A DNA stretch of 7,666 bases. It comes from Prevotellaceae bacterium (GTDB taxonomy: Bacteria; Bacteroidota; Bacteroidia; Bacteroidales; UBA932). Position numbers and translations under genes: made by a program. The notes under the pieces are model-generated. The model worked only from the letters and a program-made list of their open reading frames with translations, ran no database searches and was not told where the DNA came from. The DNA lies in assembly GCA_031290755.1 (NCBI GenBank), contig JAITMY010000080.1, positions 1-7,666 on the forward strand, in the 5' to 3' direction. Of the stretch, positions 1 through 5,617 are shown one piece after another (the stretch's first letter is position 1; every line of letters begins with the position of its first letter).

Positions 1-366
1 TACTCCGCGGGCGTCAACCTCACCGACCAGCTGACGCCCGGCGCCTCCTACACCTTCGCGCTGGAGACCGTTGAGCGCGGTACGCTCACCTCCACGCCCC
101 ACGTGGTGGCCATGTCCACCGCCGTAGGCGAGGCGGGCTACGCACCCCTGCGCGTGTACCCCAACCCCGCCACCGGCGGGCAGCTCACCATTGCCAGCGA
201 GCAGGGAAAGGCGGGCGACGTGGCCGAGGTCTATAGCCTGCTGGGTGTGCTGGTGGCCACGCACCCCGTGGTCGGCGACCTCACCACCATCGACATTGCG
301 CACCTGCCCCCGGGCACCTACATCGTGAAAGTAGGGAGCAGGGCGGCCAAGGTGGTGAAGCAGTAG
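1..366 (+). CDS. C-terminal part of a T9SS-secreted protein (type A sorting domain)
   Basis: The reading frame is open from the first base of the window and ends at a TAG at 364-366, giving 121 visible residues; the N-terminus lies upstream. Residues 1-40 (LTPGASYTFALETV and following) resemble the last strands of a fibronectin-III-like or Ig-like repeat. Residues about 48-121 match the Por secretion system C-terminal sorting domain (TIGR04183/PF18962 type): LRVYPNP at 50-56, a GxLTIAS strand, a Y-S-L-L-G-V-L segment, and the closing IDIAHLPPGTYIVKVG strand with a basic KVVKQ end. In this family the domain directs export through the type IX secretion system and is then cleaved during attachment to the surface or release. 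What the missing catalytic or binding part does cannot be told. An internal ATG at 103 is not the real start because the frame continues upstream. Confidence 0.88.
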   Translation, partial: YSAGVNLTDQLTPGASYTFALETVERGTLTSTPHVVAMSTAVGEAGYAPLRVYPNPATGGQLTIASEQGKAGDVAEVYSLLGVLVATHPVVGDLTTIDIAHLPPGTYIVKVGSRAAKVVKQ

Positions 367-395
367 ATAAGTAACAGCAATAAACAACAAAGACG

Positions 396-981
396 ATGAA
401 GCGGCCACTATTTTCTATTTTTACCGCGGCGCTAAGCGGCCACGAGCTTAGCGTATTTGGCGGGGGCGGGCTGTCCACGCTAAGCTACAGCCCTGCGGTG
501 GGCAGCAGCGCGGAGGGCGCGGGCGGGCAGGTGGGGCTGGGCTACGCCTACCACTTCAGCGACCGCTGGGGGGTGGTTACGGGCGTAGGGCTGTCCTTCC
601 ACCGCGCCTCCGCCGAGGTCAACGGCGCGGAGCTAACCACCACCGGCCTGCGCAACCGCTACGGCTACCTGTTTGACCTGCACGCCATCCTCGCGGGGCA
701 CCACGAAGTGCAGCAGGCCAGCTTTCTCAACATCCCGCTGCAAGCACGGTTCAGCGCGGGGCCCAAGCCGGCCATAGATACGCTGCTCGCGGCGCAGGCG
801 CTTACCTGCTGCGGGCGCGACACGGTGCGGATGGTGGATACGGTATTTGTCGCCGTCCGCGAGGCCGCCCCGGAAGCCGCCGCGCGCATCGCCACCGTCA
901 GCAAGGCCGAAACAGATACCCAACACCAGCGAGGCCAACCGTAGGATGAACAGAAGGGTGGAAATTAAGCTGGTGGAGTAG
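396..981 (+). pseudogene. Decayed outer-membrane beta-barrel / OmpA-family gene
   Basis: The intact frame runs from ATG 396 to TAG 942-944 (182 residues). Residues 16-120 look like the start of a Bacteroidota outer-membrane beta-barrel: HELSVFGGGGLSTLSYSP, GLGYAYHFSDRWGVVTGVGL, and ASFLNIPLQARFSAGPKP, the usual N-I-P-L strand. After residue 125 the barrel stops abruptly. A D/V-rich stretch (DTVRMVDTVFVAVRE, 142-156) resembles the linker before an OmpA domain, and then the frame ends. In the +1 frame, 913-981 encodes QIPNTSEANRRMNRRVEIKLVE, which matches the end of an OmpA peptidoglycan-binding domain (N-x(n)-NRRVEI). The OmpA body is therefore missing and its tail is out of frame. The N-terminus is also short for a signal peptide (MKRPLFSIFTAALSG) and may have lost residues. 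I read this as a pseudogene with at least one, probably two, internal deletions. The alternative is a short expressed barrel fragment, which I consider unlikely. Confidence 0.75.
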
Positions 982-1017
982 GGGGAAATAATTTTGATAG
1001 TTTGACCGCTACTAAAA

Positions 1018-1048
1018 TTTGGTGGTTTAAAAAATTGCACTATCTTTG
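1018..1048 (+). promoter_or_regulatory. Bacteroidota-type promoter (TTTG-N19-TATCTTTG)
   Basis: TTTG at 1018-1021 and TATCTTTG at 1041-1048 are separated by 19 bases. This is an exact match to the -33/-7 pattern recognised by the primary sigma factor of Bacteroidota (TTTG, N19-21, TAnnTTTG). Transcription would start near 1053-1055. The nearest annotated start is at 1334, which would leave a leader of about 280 bases, so the promoter may instead serve a small transcript. The surrounding A/T-rich sequence is consistent with a real promoter. Confidence 0.7.
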
Positions 1049-1053
1049 TGCAT

Positions 1054-1149
1054 TCATTTTTGTCATTTATCAAGCAAAACAAAATGGGGAAATTTAGCAC
1101 TTACGACATCTTCTGTAACCCAATACCACAAAGGGTTATAGCGATTTTT
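1054..1149 (+). ncRNA. Possible small RNA or attenuated leader
   Basis: This tentative call rests on architecture only. A consensus promoter ends at 1048, and a hairpin followed by a run of five T lies at 1113-1149, which would define a transcript of about 95 bases. No known RNA family is recognised in it. It could be a free small RNA, or the 5' leader of the SUMF1-like gene at 1334 ending in an attenuator. A short reading frame (1084-1164) overlaps it and might be a leader peptide, but its stop lies beyond the T run. Confidence 0.3.
1113..1149 (+). terminator. Hairpin plus T run, terminator- or attenuator-like
   Basis: The arms 1113-1121 (CTGTAACCC) and 1133-1141 (GGGTTATAG) can pair over nine base pairs including one G-U wobble, with an 11-base loop. 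Three bases and a T-run of five (1145-1149) follow. The stem is only moderately GC-rich and the T run is short, so termination would probably be partial. Confidence 0.4.
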
Positions 1150-1228
1150 ACCCCCCCACGTTAACATTATTTCACAATAATAAGCACTCTTTGAACGCGC
1201 CTTGCTGGCTTGCGAGGTGGTGGCTGCT

Positions 1229-1266
1229 GCTGCGGCTACCGCCCCGCAGCGCCACGTTGGTGGCGC
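1229..1266 (+). repeat. Two overlapping GC-rich hairpins
   Basis: GCTGCGG at 1229-1235 pairs with CCGCAGC at 1244-1250 (7 bp, 8-base loop). GCGCCAC at 1249-1255 pairs perfectly with GTGGCGC at 1260-1266 (7 bp, GTTG loop). The two stems share bases 1249-1250, so they are nearly but not fully compatible. No T run follows on either strand, so these are not simple terminators. They lie 68-105 bases before the start of the SUMF1-like gene and could structure its leader. In a GC-rich genome chance stems are also possible. Confidence 0.35.
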
Positions 1267-1333
1267 CCACCCCCCCCACATGGGCAAGCCCGCACCCACA
1301 AGCAGCGGGCATAAACAATTCTATATTTTATTT

Positions 1334-2119
1334 ATGAAAAACAAAAAAATGTTTTTAGCGGCTGCTGTGGCCGCGATGACGGTAGCCGCAGCCCATCGGG
1401 CCTGCGCACAAAGCGCCGCGCAGCCCTACGAGCCGGAAATGGTGCAGGTGGCCGACGGCACCTTCCTTATGGGCTGCACCTCGGAGCAGGGCGACGACTG
1501 CTACGGTAGCGAGAAGCCGCCGCATAGCGTAACCGTAGGCGGCTTCAAAATCGGCAAGTACGAGGTAACGCAGGCGCAGTGGCTGGCGGTGATGGGCAGC
1601 TGGCCCGACAGCAGCAGTGCGCCCTCGCCCTTCCTCGGCGCAGGCGATGATTACCCTGCCTACGGCGTGAGCTGGAAGGATGCGCAGAAGTTTATTGCCA
1701 AGCTCAACCAGCTGACGGGCAAGCGCTACCGCCTGCCCACCGAGGCCGAGTGGGAGTATGCGGCGCGTGGCGGTAGCGGCGCTCCGGCCACCAAGTACAG
1801 CGGCAGCGATGCTATAGGCGATGTGGCGTGGCACTCCGGCAATTCGGGCAGCAAAGCGCACGCCGTGGGCGCCAAAGTCGCCAACGAGCTGGGCATTTAC
1901 GACATGAGCGGCAACGTGTGGGAGTGGTGCAGCGACTGGTACGGCAGCTACGGCAGCGCCGCGCAGTCCAACCCTACGGGCGCCTCCGCCGGCGCTACCC
2001 GCGTGCTGCGCGGCGGCAGCTGGAGCCCCGGCGATGCGAACTGCCGCGTTGCCGACCGCGCCCACGACAGCCCCGGCTACCGCAGCAGCGCTGTCGGCTT
2101 CCGCTTGGCGCTGCCTTAG
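1334..2119 (+). CDS. Exported SUMF1 / FGE-sulfatase-domain protein
   Basis: The protein has 261 residues. The ATG at 1334 is chosen because it opens a signal peptide (MKNKKMFLAA, hydrophobic to about 20, likely cut after A-C-A at 23-25); the frame extends upstream to 1202 but only through GC-rich non-coding-like sequence. Residues 34-261 form one FGE-sulfatase (PF03781) domain: F-L-M-G at 44-47, KYEVTQAQW at 75-83, the VSWKDA helix at 112-117, RLPTEAEWEYAARGG at 133-147, LGIYDMSGNVWEWCSDWYG at 186-204, RVLRGGSW at 223-230 and GFRLALP at 255-261. Formylglycine-generating enzymes need two cysteines just after the GGS-W/Y motif. Here the first position is Pro232 and only Cys237 remains, so copper-dependent sulfatase activation is unlikely. 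Relatives without the pair are common in Bacteroidota as binding or structural modules. No sulfatase gene is nearby. The real role is unknown. Confidence 0.88.
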   Translation: MKNKKMFLAAAVAAMTVAAAHRACAQSAAQPYEPEMVQVADGTFLMGCTSEQGDDCYGSEKPPHSVTVGGFKIGKYEVTQAQWLAVMGSWPDSSSAPSPFLGAGDDYPAYGVSWKDAQKFIAKLNQLTGKRYRLPTEAEWEYAARGGSGAPATKYSGSDAIGDVAWHSGNSGSKAHAVGAKVANELGIYDMSGNVWEWCSDWYGSYGSAAQSNPTGASAGATRVLRGGSWSPGDANCRVADRAHDSPGYRSSAVGFRLALP

Positions 2120-2131
2120 CGTATTTTTTTT
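2102..2131 (+). terminator. Probable intrinsic terminator of the SUMF1-like gene
   Basis: An imperfect hairpin spans the stop codon: CGCT (2102-2105) pairs with AGCG (2118-2121), and an inner GGC/GCC stem (2107-2109 with 2113-2115) is separated from it by a T/TT internal loop. A run of eight T follows at 2124-2131. The stem is short, but the T run is the longest in the window and sits directly after a gene end. Confidence 0.45.
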
Positions 2132-2161
2132 GTTGGTAGAAAGAAAAATGTATTATCTTCG
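2129..2161 (+). promoter_or_regulatory. Probable promoter of the GT87-DUF4861 pair
   Basis: TTTG at 2129-2132 (or TTG at 2133-2135) lies 21 (or 18) bases before TATCTTCG at 2154-2161, which differs by one base from the Bacteroidota -7 element TAnnTTTG. Transcription would start near 2167, about 40 bases before the glycosyltransferase start at 2209. It begins inside the T run of the preceding terminator, so the two units are tightly juxtaposed. Confidence 0.5.
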
Positions 2162-2208
2162 CAGAGACATTTAAAGTAAAAGGCGAGGGGATTACATAAA
2201 CTCTACAG

Positions 2209-3369
2209 ATGAAACAAAAGCTACACCGCTTCTTTACCAGCAAGCGCAACCTGTACCTCGTGGGGGTTGCGCTGGTGCTTACGCTGTCGCTGCTGGAGGT
2301 GCTGCGCGGCAGGAACCTGAACTTTATGCGCTTCTACGAGGCGACGGTCATGTTTTGGGACGGGCTTTGCCCCTACCTTGGCGCAGGCGGCGAGCGGATA
2401 CTGGAAAAGTGGAGCGATGTGTTTATCTACGGCCCCCTGTTCAACATAATTTTTGCGCCGTTTATCCTGCTGCCTGCGCCGGTTGCCGCGGTTGCGTGGA
2501 ACCTCACGTGCTTCACCCTCTACTTCCTGTCCATATTCTCGCTGCCCGCCAAGCGATACACGCACCAGCAGAAATGCTACACGTTCCTTTTCACCGCGCT
2601 GGTGCTGTTCTGCACGCAGCTTTCGTTTCAGTACAACCCCATCATCGCCTGCATCTTCATCTTTGCCTTCTCGCTGCTGGAGCGCGAGCGCTACCTGTGG
2701 GCCGTGCTGCTGATAATGCTGTCGGCGTTTACCAAGGTGTACGGCATTTTCCAGCTGGGCCTGCTGCTGTGCTACCCCAAGCTGTGGCGAAACATGGGCT
2801 ACGCCGCGGTGGTGGCGGTGGTGTTCCTGCTCTTGCCCGCCCTGAAAGTCCCGCTGGCCGAGCTGCCCGGCTACTACCAAACGTGGATAAACGCCCTGAC
2901 GATGAACAAAGACACGCACGGCGGCTGGCAGACCATATTCTACCTACGTCCGTTCTTTTACGCTGCGCCGTCGTATGCCGTTTACGTGCAGCTGGCCACG
3001 CTTGCCGGCTTGGCCGCGCTGCTGCTGTGCTGCCGCAGAAAGTATGCCAGCGTGGCATTTCGCGCACAGGCCTTGGGCATTTTGATGGGCTGGGTTATCC
3101 TTTTCAGCATCATAGCAGAGAAGCACACCTACGTGATTGCGCTTGCGGGCTACATGCTTTGGTACTGGACTATCACGCCCACGCGCTTGGACAGGTGGCT
3201 GTTCTGGCTCAACTTCGTGGTCTTTGCCGTGGTGCCGGTTGACCTGCTGTGCCCACCCTTTATCATGCGCTTTATCTTCGACACGCTGTCGCTGGAGCTA
3301 TACCTGTTTGCCTTCACGTGGCTGCGCATGTGCTGGATAACCTTCGGCAGGCAAAGATTGCCAACCTAA
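2209..3369 (+). CDS. Multispanning membrane glycosyltransferase, GT87 / DUF2029 type
   Basis: The 386-residue protein is strongly hydrophobic with about nine to eleven membrane segments (for example near 14-32, 74-90, 92-112, 122-137, 143-157, 162-178, 197-213, 258-274, 288-303, 306-322, 329-347 and 357-375). The arrangement resembles the GT87 family (PF09594), GT-C-fold enzymes that use polyprenyl-phosphate sugars on the outer face of the inner membrane. Matching features are an acidic first external loop (MRFYEATVMFWDGLCPY, 40-56), FIYGPLFNIIFAPFILLP at 72-89, SFQYNPIIACIFIFAF at 139-154, a basic AFTKVYGIF segment at 173-181, and AEKHTYVI at 303-310, like the W/E-H-Y motif late in the family. 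Acceptor and sugar are unknown. The next gene starts 17 bases after its stop, so the two are probably cotranscribed. A different polyprenol-dependent transferase family is possible; a membrane GT-C type is the firm part. Confidence 0.75.
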   Translation: MKQKLHRFFTSKRNLYLVGVALVLTLSLLEVLRGRNLNFMRFYEATVMFWDGLCPYLGAGGERILEKWSDVFIYGPLFNIIFAPFILLPAPVAAVAWNLTCFTLYFLSIFSLPAKRYTHQQKCYTFLFTALVLFCTQLSFQYNPIIACIFIFAFSLLERERYLWAVLLIMLSAFTKVYGIFQLGLLLCYPKLWRNMGYAAVVAVVFLLLPALKVPLAELPGYYQTWINALTMNKDTHGGWQTIFYLRPFFYAAPSYAVYVQLATLAGLAALLLCCRRKYASVAFRAQALGILMGWVILFSIIAEKHTYVIALAGYMLWYWTITPTRLDRWLFWLNFVVFAVVPVDLLCPPFIMRFIFDTLSLELYLFAFTWLRMCWITFGRQRLPT

Positions 3370-3386
3370 AAAAACACGATAAAAAA

Positions 3387-4589
3387 ATGAAAAAACAATT
3401 ACTTTCGCTGGCGGCCATCGCCGCGCTTGCAGGGGGGCACGCCGCTGCTGCCGAGCTAACCCTTACGGTTACCAACCCGCTCGGCGAGGCGCGCACGGGC
3501 GAACCCGTGGCCATTGCCGCCGCCCGCATCCCGCGCTACAACGGGGGGGCGCTGGCCGTGTACGAGGGCGCCACGCGCCTCTGCGCCCAGCTCGACGACT
3601 TCGACGGCGACGGCAAGGCCGACGAGCTGTCGTTTCTGCTCGACATGAAGGGCGGCGAGGTGAAGCAGCTCCGCCTCGTGCTCGGCGACACCTCCGCGCC
3701 GCCCTGCCCCGCGGGGCGGGTGCACGCCCAGCTCTTTTTGAAAGACGCGAGCGGCGTTACGCCCACCGCCTCGGTGTCGTCGCCCACGGGCAACCTCTAC
3801 AACAGCCTGCACCACCACGGCCCCGCGTGGGAAACCGAGCTGGTGGCCTACCGCGCCTACTTTGACCAGAAGCAAACCATCGACGTGTACGGCAAGCGCC
3901 ACCGCCAGCTGGAGCTCGACGCCAGCCGCTGGTACCCCACCGACGAGCAGCTGGAGCGCGGCTTCGGCGACGACGTGCTGCTCGTGCAGGGCAGCGTGGG
4001 CGTGGGCACGCTCAAGGGATGGGACGGCGCGAAGGCGCTTCACATTGCGCCCGTGGGCAACCGCGAGGCGCGCATTGTGGCCGCGGGGCCGCTGCGCACG
4101 GTGGTGGACATGCGCGTGGAGCGCTGGATGTACGCGGGCGACTCGCTCAACCTCACCTGCCGCCACATCACCTACGCCGGCCACCGCGACGTGGAGGTGC
4201 GGGTGCTCTGCGGCAAGCCCCTACCGGCAGGCGTGCGGCTCTGCACCGGCGTGCAGAAAATGAAGCAGGCCTCGGAGTTTTTCTCCGACCGCGAGGGCAT
4301 GGCCTGCATGTGGGGCACCGGCTTTCCGGTGAACGACACGGTGAAGTACGGCCTGCAAACCGTTGGGCTGGCGGTGCTCGCCCCCGCAGATTGCTACCTC
4401 CGCGACACCATCGATAGGGTGAACCACCTGCTGCTGCTGCGACCCGAAGGCCGGAGCGAGTTCAGCTACCACTTTTGGGCAGCTTCCGAAAAGGAGGAGT
4501 GGTGGCAGATGAAGGATGCCAAGGCCTTTTTCGGCTACTCCACCCAGCAGAAGCGCCTGCTGCGTAACCCGCTGCGGGTGGAGCTTTGA
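3387..4589 (+). CDS. Secreted DUF4861-family protein
   Basis: The protein has 400 residues. ATG 3387 opens a clear signal peptide (MKKQLLSLAAIAALAGGHAA, cut near residue 22) after an A-rich leader; the earlier in-frame ATG at 3249 would lie inside the glycosyltransferase gene and is rejected. The body matches DUF4861 (PF16153): TNPLGEARTGEPVAI at 29-43, QLDDFDGDGKADELSFLLD at 68-86, NLYNSLHHHGPAWETELVAY at 136-155, QTIDVYGKR at 163-171, WYPTDEQLERGFGDDVLLV at 182-200, VGVGTLKGWDG at 204-214, GPLRTVVDMRVERW at 234-247, and a conserved C-terminus with FSYHFWAASEKE at 359-370. The DGDG stretch resembles a calcium-binding loop, and the His/Trp-rich patch may be a ligand site. No enzymatic activity is established for this family to my knowledge; relatives often occur near genes for acidic-polysaccharide breakdown, but no lyase or hydrolase is visible here. 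Runs of G6 (3432-3437) and G7 (3543-3549) lie early in the gene. Confidence 0.85.
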   Translation: MKKQLLSLAAIAALAGGHAAAAELTLTVTNPLGEARTGEPVAIAAARIPRYNGGALAVYEGATRLCAQLDDFDGDGKADELSFLLDMKGGEVKQLRLVLGDTSAPPCPAGRVHAQLFLKDASGVTPTASVSSPTGNLYNSLHHHGPAWETELVAYRAYFDQKQTIDVYGKRHRQLELDASRWYPTDEQLERGFGDDVLLVQGSVGVGTLKGWDGAKALHIAPVGNREARIVAAGPLRTVVDMRVERWMYAGDSLNLTCRHITYAGHRDVEVRVLCGKPLPAGVRLCTGVQKMKQASEFFSDREGMACMWGTGFPVNDTVKYGLQTVGLAVLAPADCYLRDTIDRVNHLLLLRPEGRSEFSYHFWAASEKEEWWQMKDAKAFFGYSTQQKRLLRNPLRVEL

Positions 4590-4651
4590 AAGAGTTTGAA
4601 GTGAAATAAACGTGGAGAACCTTGAGCAAGCGAAGCGCCGTTCGGGGTAAG

Positions 4652-5431
4652 TTAGACTATGGTTACCTCTACGCCCATCTCCTCTAAATCTTTGACGTAC
4701 TTTTCGTGCACCTTATCGTCGGTGATGATTTGGTGCACCTTGTTGAAGTGGCAAATGCGCCCAAGGCCACGCTTGCCAAACTTGGAGGAGTCGGTCAGGA
4801 TAACGGTGCGCTGCGCGGCCTCCATCATGTACTGGTTGGCGTTGGCCTCCATGATGCTGCTGGTGGTGCACCCGTGCGCCAAGTCAATGCCATCGACCCC
4901 CAGAAACAGCTTGCTGCACGAAAACTGAGAGAGCATTTGCCGGAGAAACGGCCCGTTGACCGAGGTAGAGGTTTTGCGCACAATGCCGCCGAGCTGGATG
5001 ACCTCAATGTTCGGGTTGTTGCACAGCGCAAGGGAGATGTTGAGCGACGGGGTGATGGCGGTGAGGTGCTTGTTGGCGTCGAGCAGCTTTGCAAGAAAGA
5101 GCACGGTGGTGCCCGAGGCGACAATGATAGCGTCGTTGTCGTTCACCAGCATGGCGGCCTTTTGGGCAATGCGCAGCTTTTCGTCCATCATAATGGACTC
5201 CTTCTCAATCACGTTGAGGTCTTGCGTGAGGTAGGGGTCGGTGAGGCTAATGCTGCCGTGCGTGTGGAACAGCAGCTTCTTTTCCTCCAGCAGCCGCACG
5301 TCTTTGCGGATGGTAACGGGCGAGACATCAAGGCTCTTGCACAAGTCTGTCATCCTGATTTCGCTCTCTTGGTGCAGGCGGCTAAGGATGTGGTTGTGTC
5401 GCCACGCGATGGATTTTTTGTCGGTACTCAT
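4652..5431 (-). CDS. glpR: DeoR-family repressor, probable GlpR-type regulator of glpD-glpT
   Basis: The 259-residue protein has the usual DeoR length and layout. An N-terminal winged helix-turn-helix spans about 8-60 (RHNHILSRLHQE, then MTDLCKSLDVSPVTIRKDVRLLEE, ending in HTHG at 56-59). The sugar-phosphate effector domain (DeoRC) spans about 84-240 with SGTTVLFLAKLL at 106-117, VIQLGGIVRK at 144-153, FLGVDGID at 176-183, and ILTDSSKFGKRG at 211-222. In this family the C-terminal domain binds a phosphorylated metabolite and releases DNA. The gene diverges from glpD across a 186-base region, which strongly suggests it controls glpD and glpT in response to glycerol-3-phosphate. The effector itself is inferred from context, not from residues. 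It converges on the DUF4861 gene with a 62-base gap in which I see only a weak 4-bp stem. The symbol is given on context; another DeoR subgroup is possible. Confidence 0.85.
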   Translation of the reverse strand: MSTDKKSIAWRHNHILSRLHQESEIRMTDLCKSLDVSPVTIRKDVRLLEEKKLLFHTHGSISLTDPYLTQDLNVIEKESIMMDEKLRIAQKAAMLVNDNDAIIVASGTTVLFLAKLLDANKHLTAITPSLNISLALCNNPNIEVIQLGGIVRKTSTSVNGPFLRQMLSQFSCSKLFLGVDGIDLAHGCTTSSIMEANANQYMMEAAQRTVILTDSSKFGKRGLGRICHFNKVHQIITDDKVHEKYVKDLEEMGVEVTIV

Positions 5432-5460
5432 CTGCTTTTATTACAATTAATTATTGAGCA

Positions 5461-5491
5461 CGAATATATAGTAAAAATAGAAAAATATCAA
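5461..5491 (-). promoter_or_regulatory. Probable promoter of the DeoR/GlpR gene
   Basis: Reading the minus strand, TTG (5491-5489) is followed after 20 bases by TATATTCG (5468-5461), one base away from the Bacteroidota -7 element. Transcription would begin near 5455, about 20 bases before the repressor start at 5431. It faces away from the glpD promoter, whose -33 element begins 28 bases further on. Confidence 0.5.
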
Positions 5492-5499
5492 CCTTCTAT
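5477..5499. promoter_or_regulatory. Inverted repeat, candidate operator in the glp control region
   Basis: ATAGAA at 5477-5482 is mirrored by TTCTAT at 5494-5499, an 11-base spacer apart. The repeat overlaps the -33 element of the repressor promoter and lies 20 bases upstream of the glpD -33 element. That is where an autoregulating DeoR protein could act on both. A second, looser dyad (CAAT-N5-ATTG, 5444-5456) sits at the repressor start of transcription. The region is A/T-rich, so either could be chance. Confidence 0.3.
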
Positions 5500-5518
5500 A
5501 ATTTTTTAACGCAATTAT

Positions 5519-5549
5519 TTTGCATTGTATCAAATTGGATGTATATTTG
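5519..5549 (+). promoter_or_regulatory. Promoter of glpD-glpT (TTTG-N19-TATATTTG)
   Basis: TTTG at 5519-5522 and TATATTTG at 5542-5549 are 19 bases apart, an exact Bacteroidota primary promoter pattern with the same spacing as the one at 1018-1048. Transcription would start near 5555, leaving a leader of about 63 bases before the glpD ATG at 5618. This also argues against the upstream in-frame ATG at 5525, which lies inside the promoter. Confidence 0.75.
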
Positions 5550-5617
5550 TTTCTTTATTTATCGATTTGCTTTGTTTTTGTTTTCTTTCATTGTATTATG
5601 CAAGTAAATGTAAGAGT

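Larger units (their letters stand above)
982..1333. other. 352-base intergenic region with mixed composition
   Basis: No credible long gene is seen here. The first ~200 bases are A/T-rich and hold a consensus promoter and a hairpin with a T run, annotated separately. From about 1200 the sequence turns GC-rich and holds two overlapping hairpins. A 26-codon frame (ATG 1084 to TAA 1162-1164, starting MGKFSTYDIF) begins some 30 bases after the predicted transcription start. It has no recognisable family and overlaps the hairpin, so I do not call it a gene. Two runs of seven C occur at 1151-1157 and 1271-1277. Confidence 0.6.

Noticed and set aside
633..1100. Minus-strand open frame of 155 codons across the OmpA relic and intergenic region
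   Set aside because: No recognisable domain, crosses a promoter on the other strand, and the opposite strand carries clear barrel and OmpA motifs.
1202..1333. N-terminal extension of the SUMF1-like gene from ATG 1202
   Set aside because: It would put 44 low-complexity residues before a clear signal peptide that starts at 1334.
3249..3386. Earlier start of the DUF4861 gene inside the glycosyltransferase gene
   Set aside because: It overlaps 120 bases of the upstream gene in another frame, and the signal peptide begins at 3387.
4590..4651. Possible bidirectional terminator between the convergent DUF4861 and DeoR genes
   Set aside because: Only a 4-bp stem (CGAA 4631-4634 with TTCG 4641-4644) without a T run on either side; too weak to call.
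4706..5509. Plus-strand open frame of 267 codons opposite the DeoR gene
   Set aside because: It is the antisense shadow of a gene with complete DeoR motifs and has no motifs of its own.
5525..5617. N-terminal extension of glpD by 31 hydrophobic residues from ATG 5525
   Set aside because: The extension is translated from the promoter -7 element and the A/T-rich leader; GlpD proteins begin shortly before the FAD motif, as with ATG 5618.
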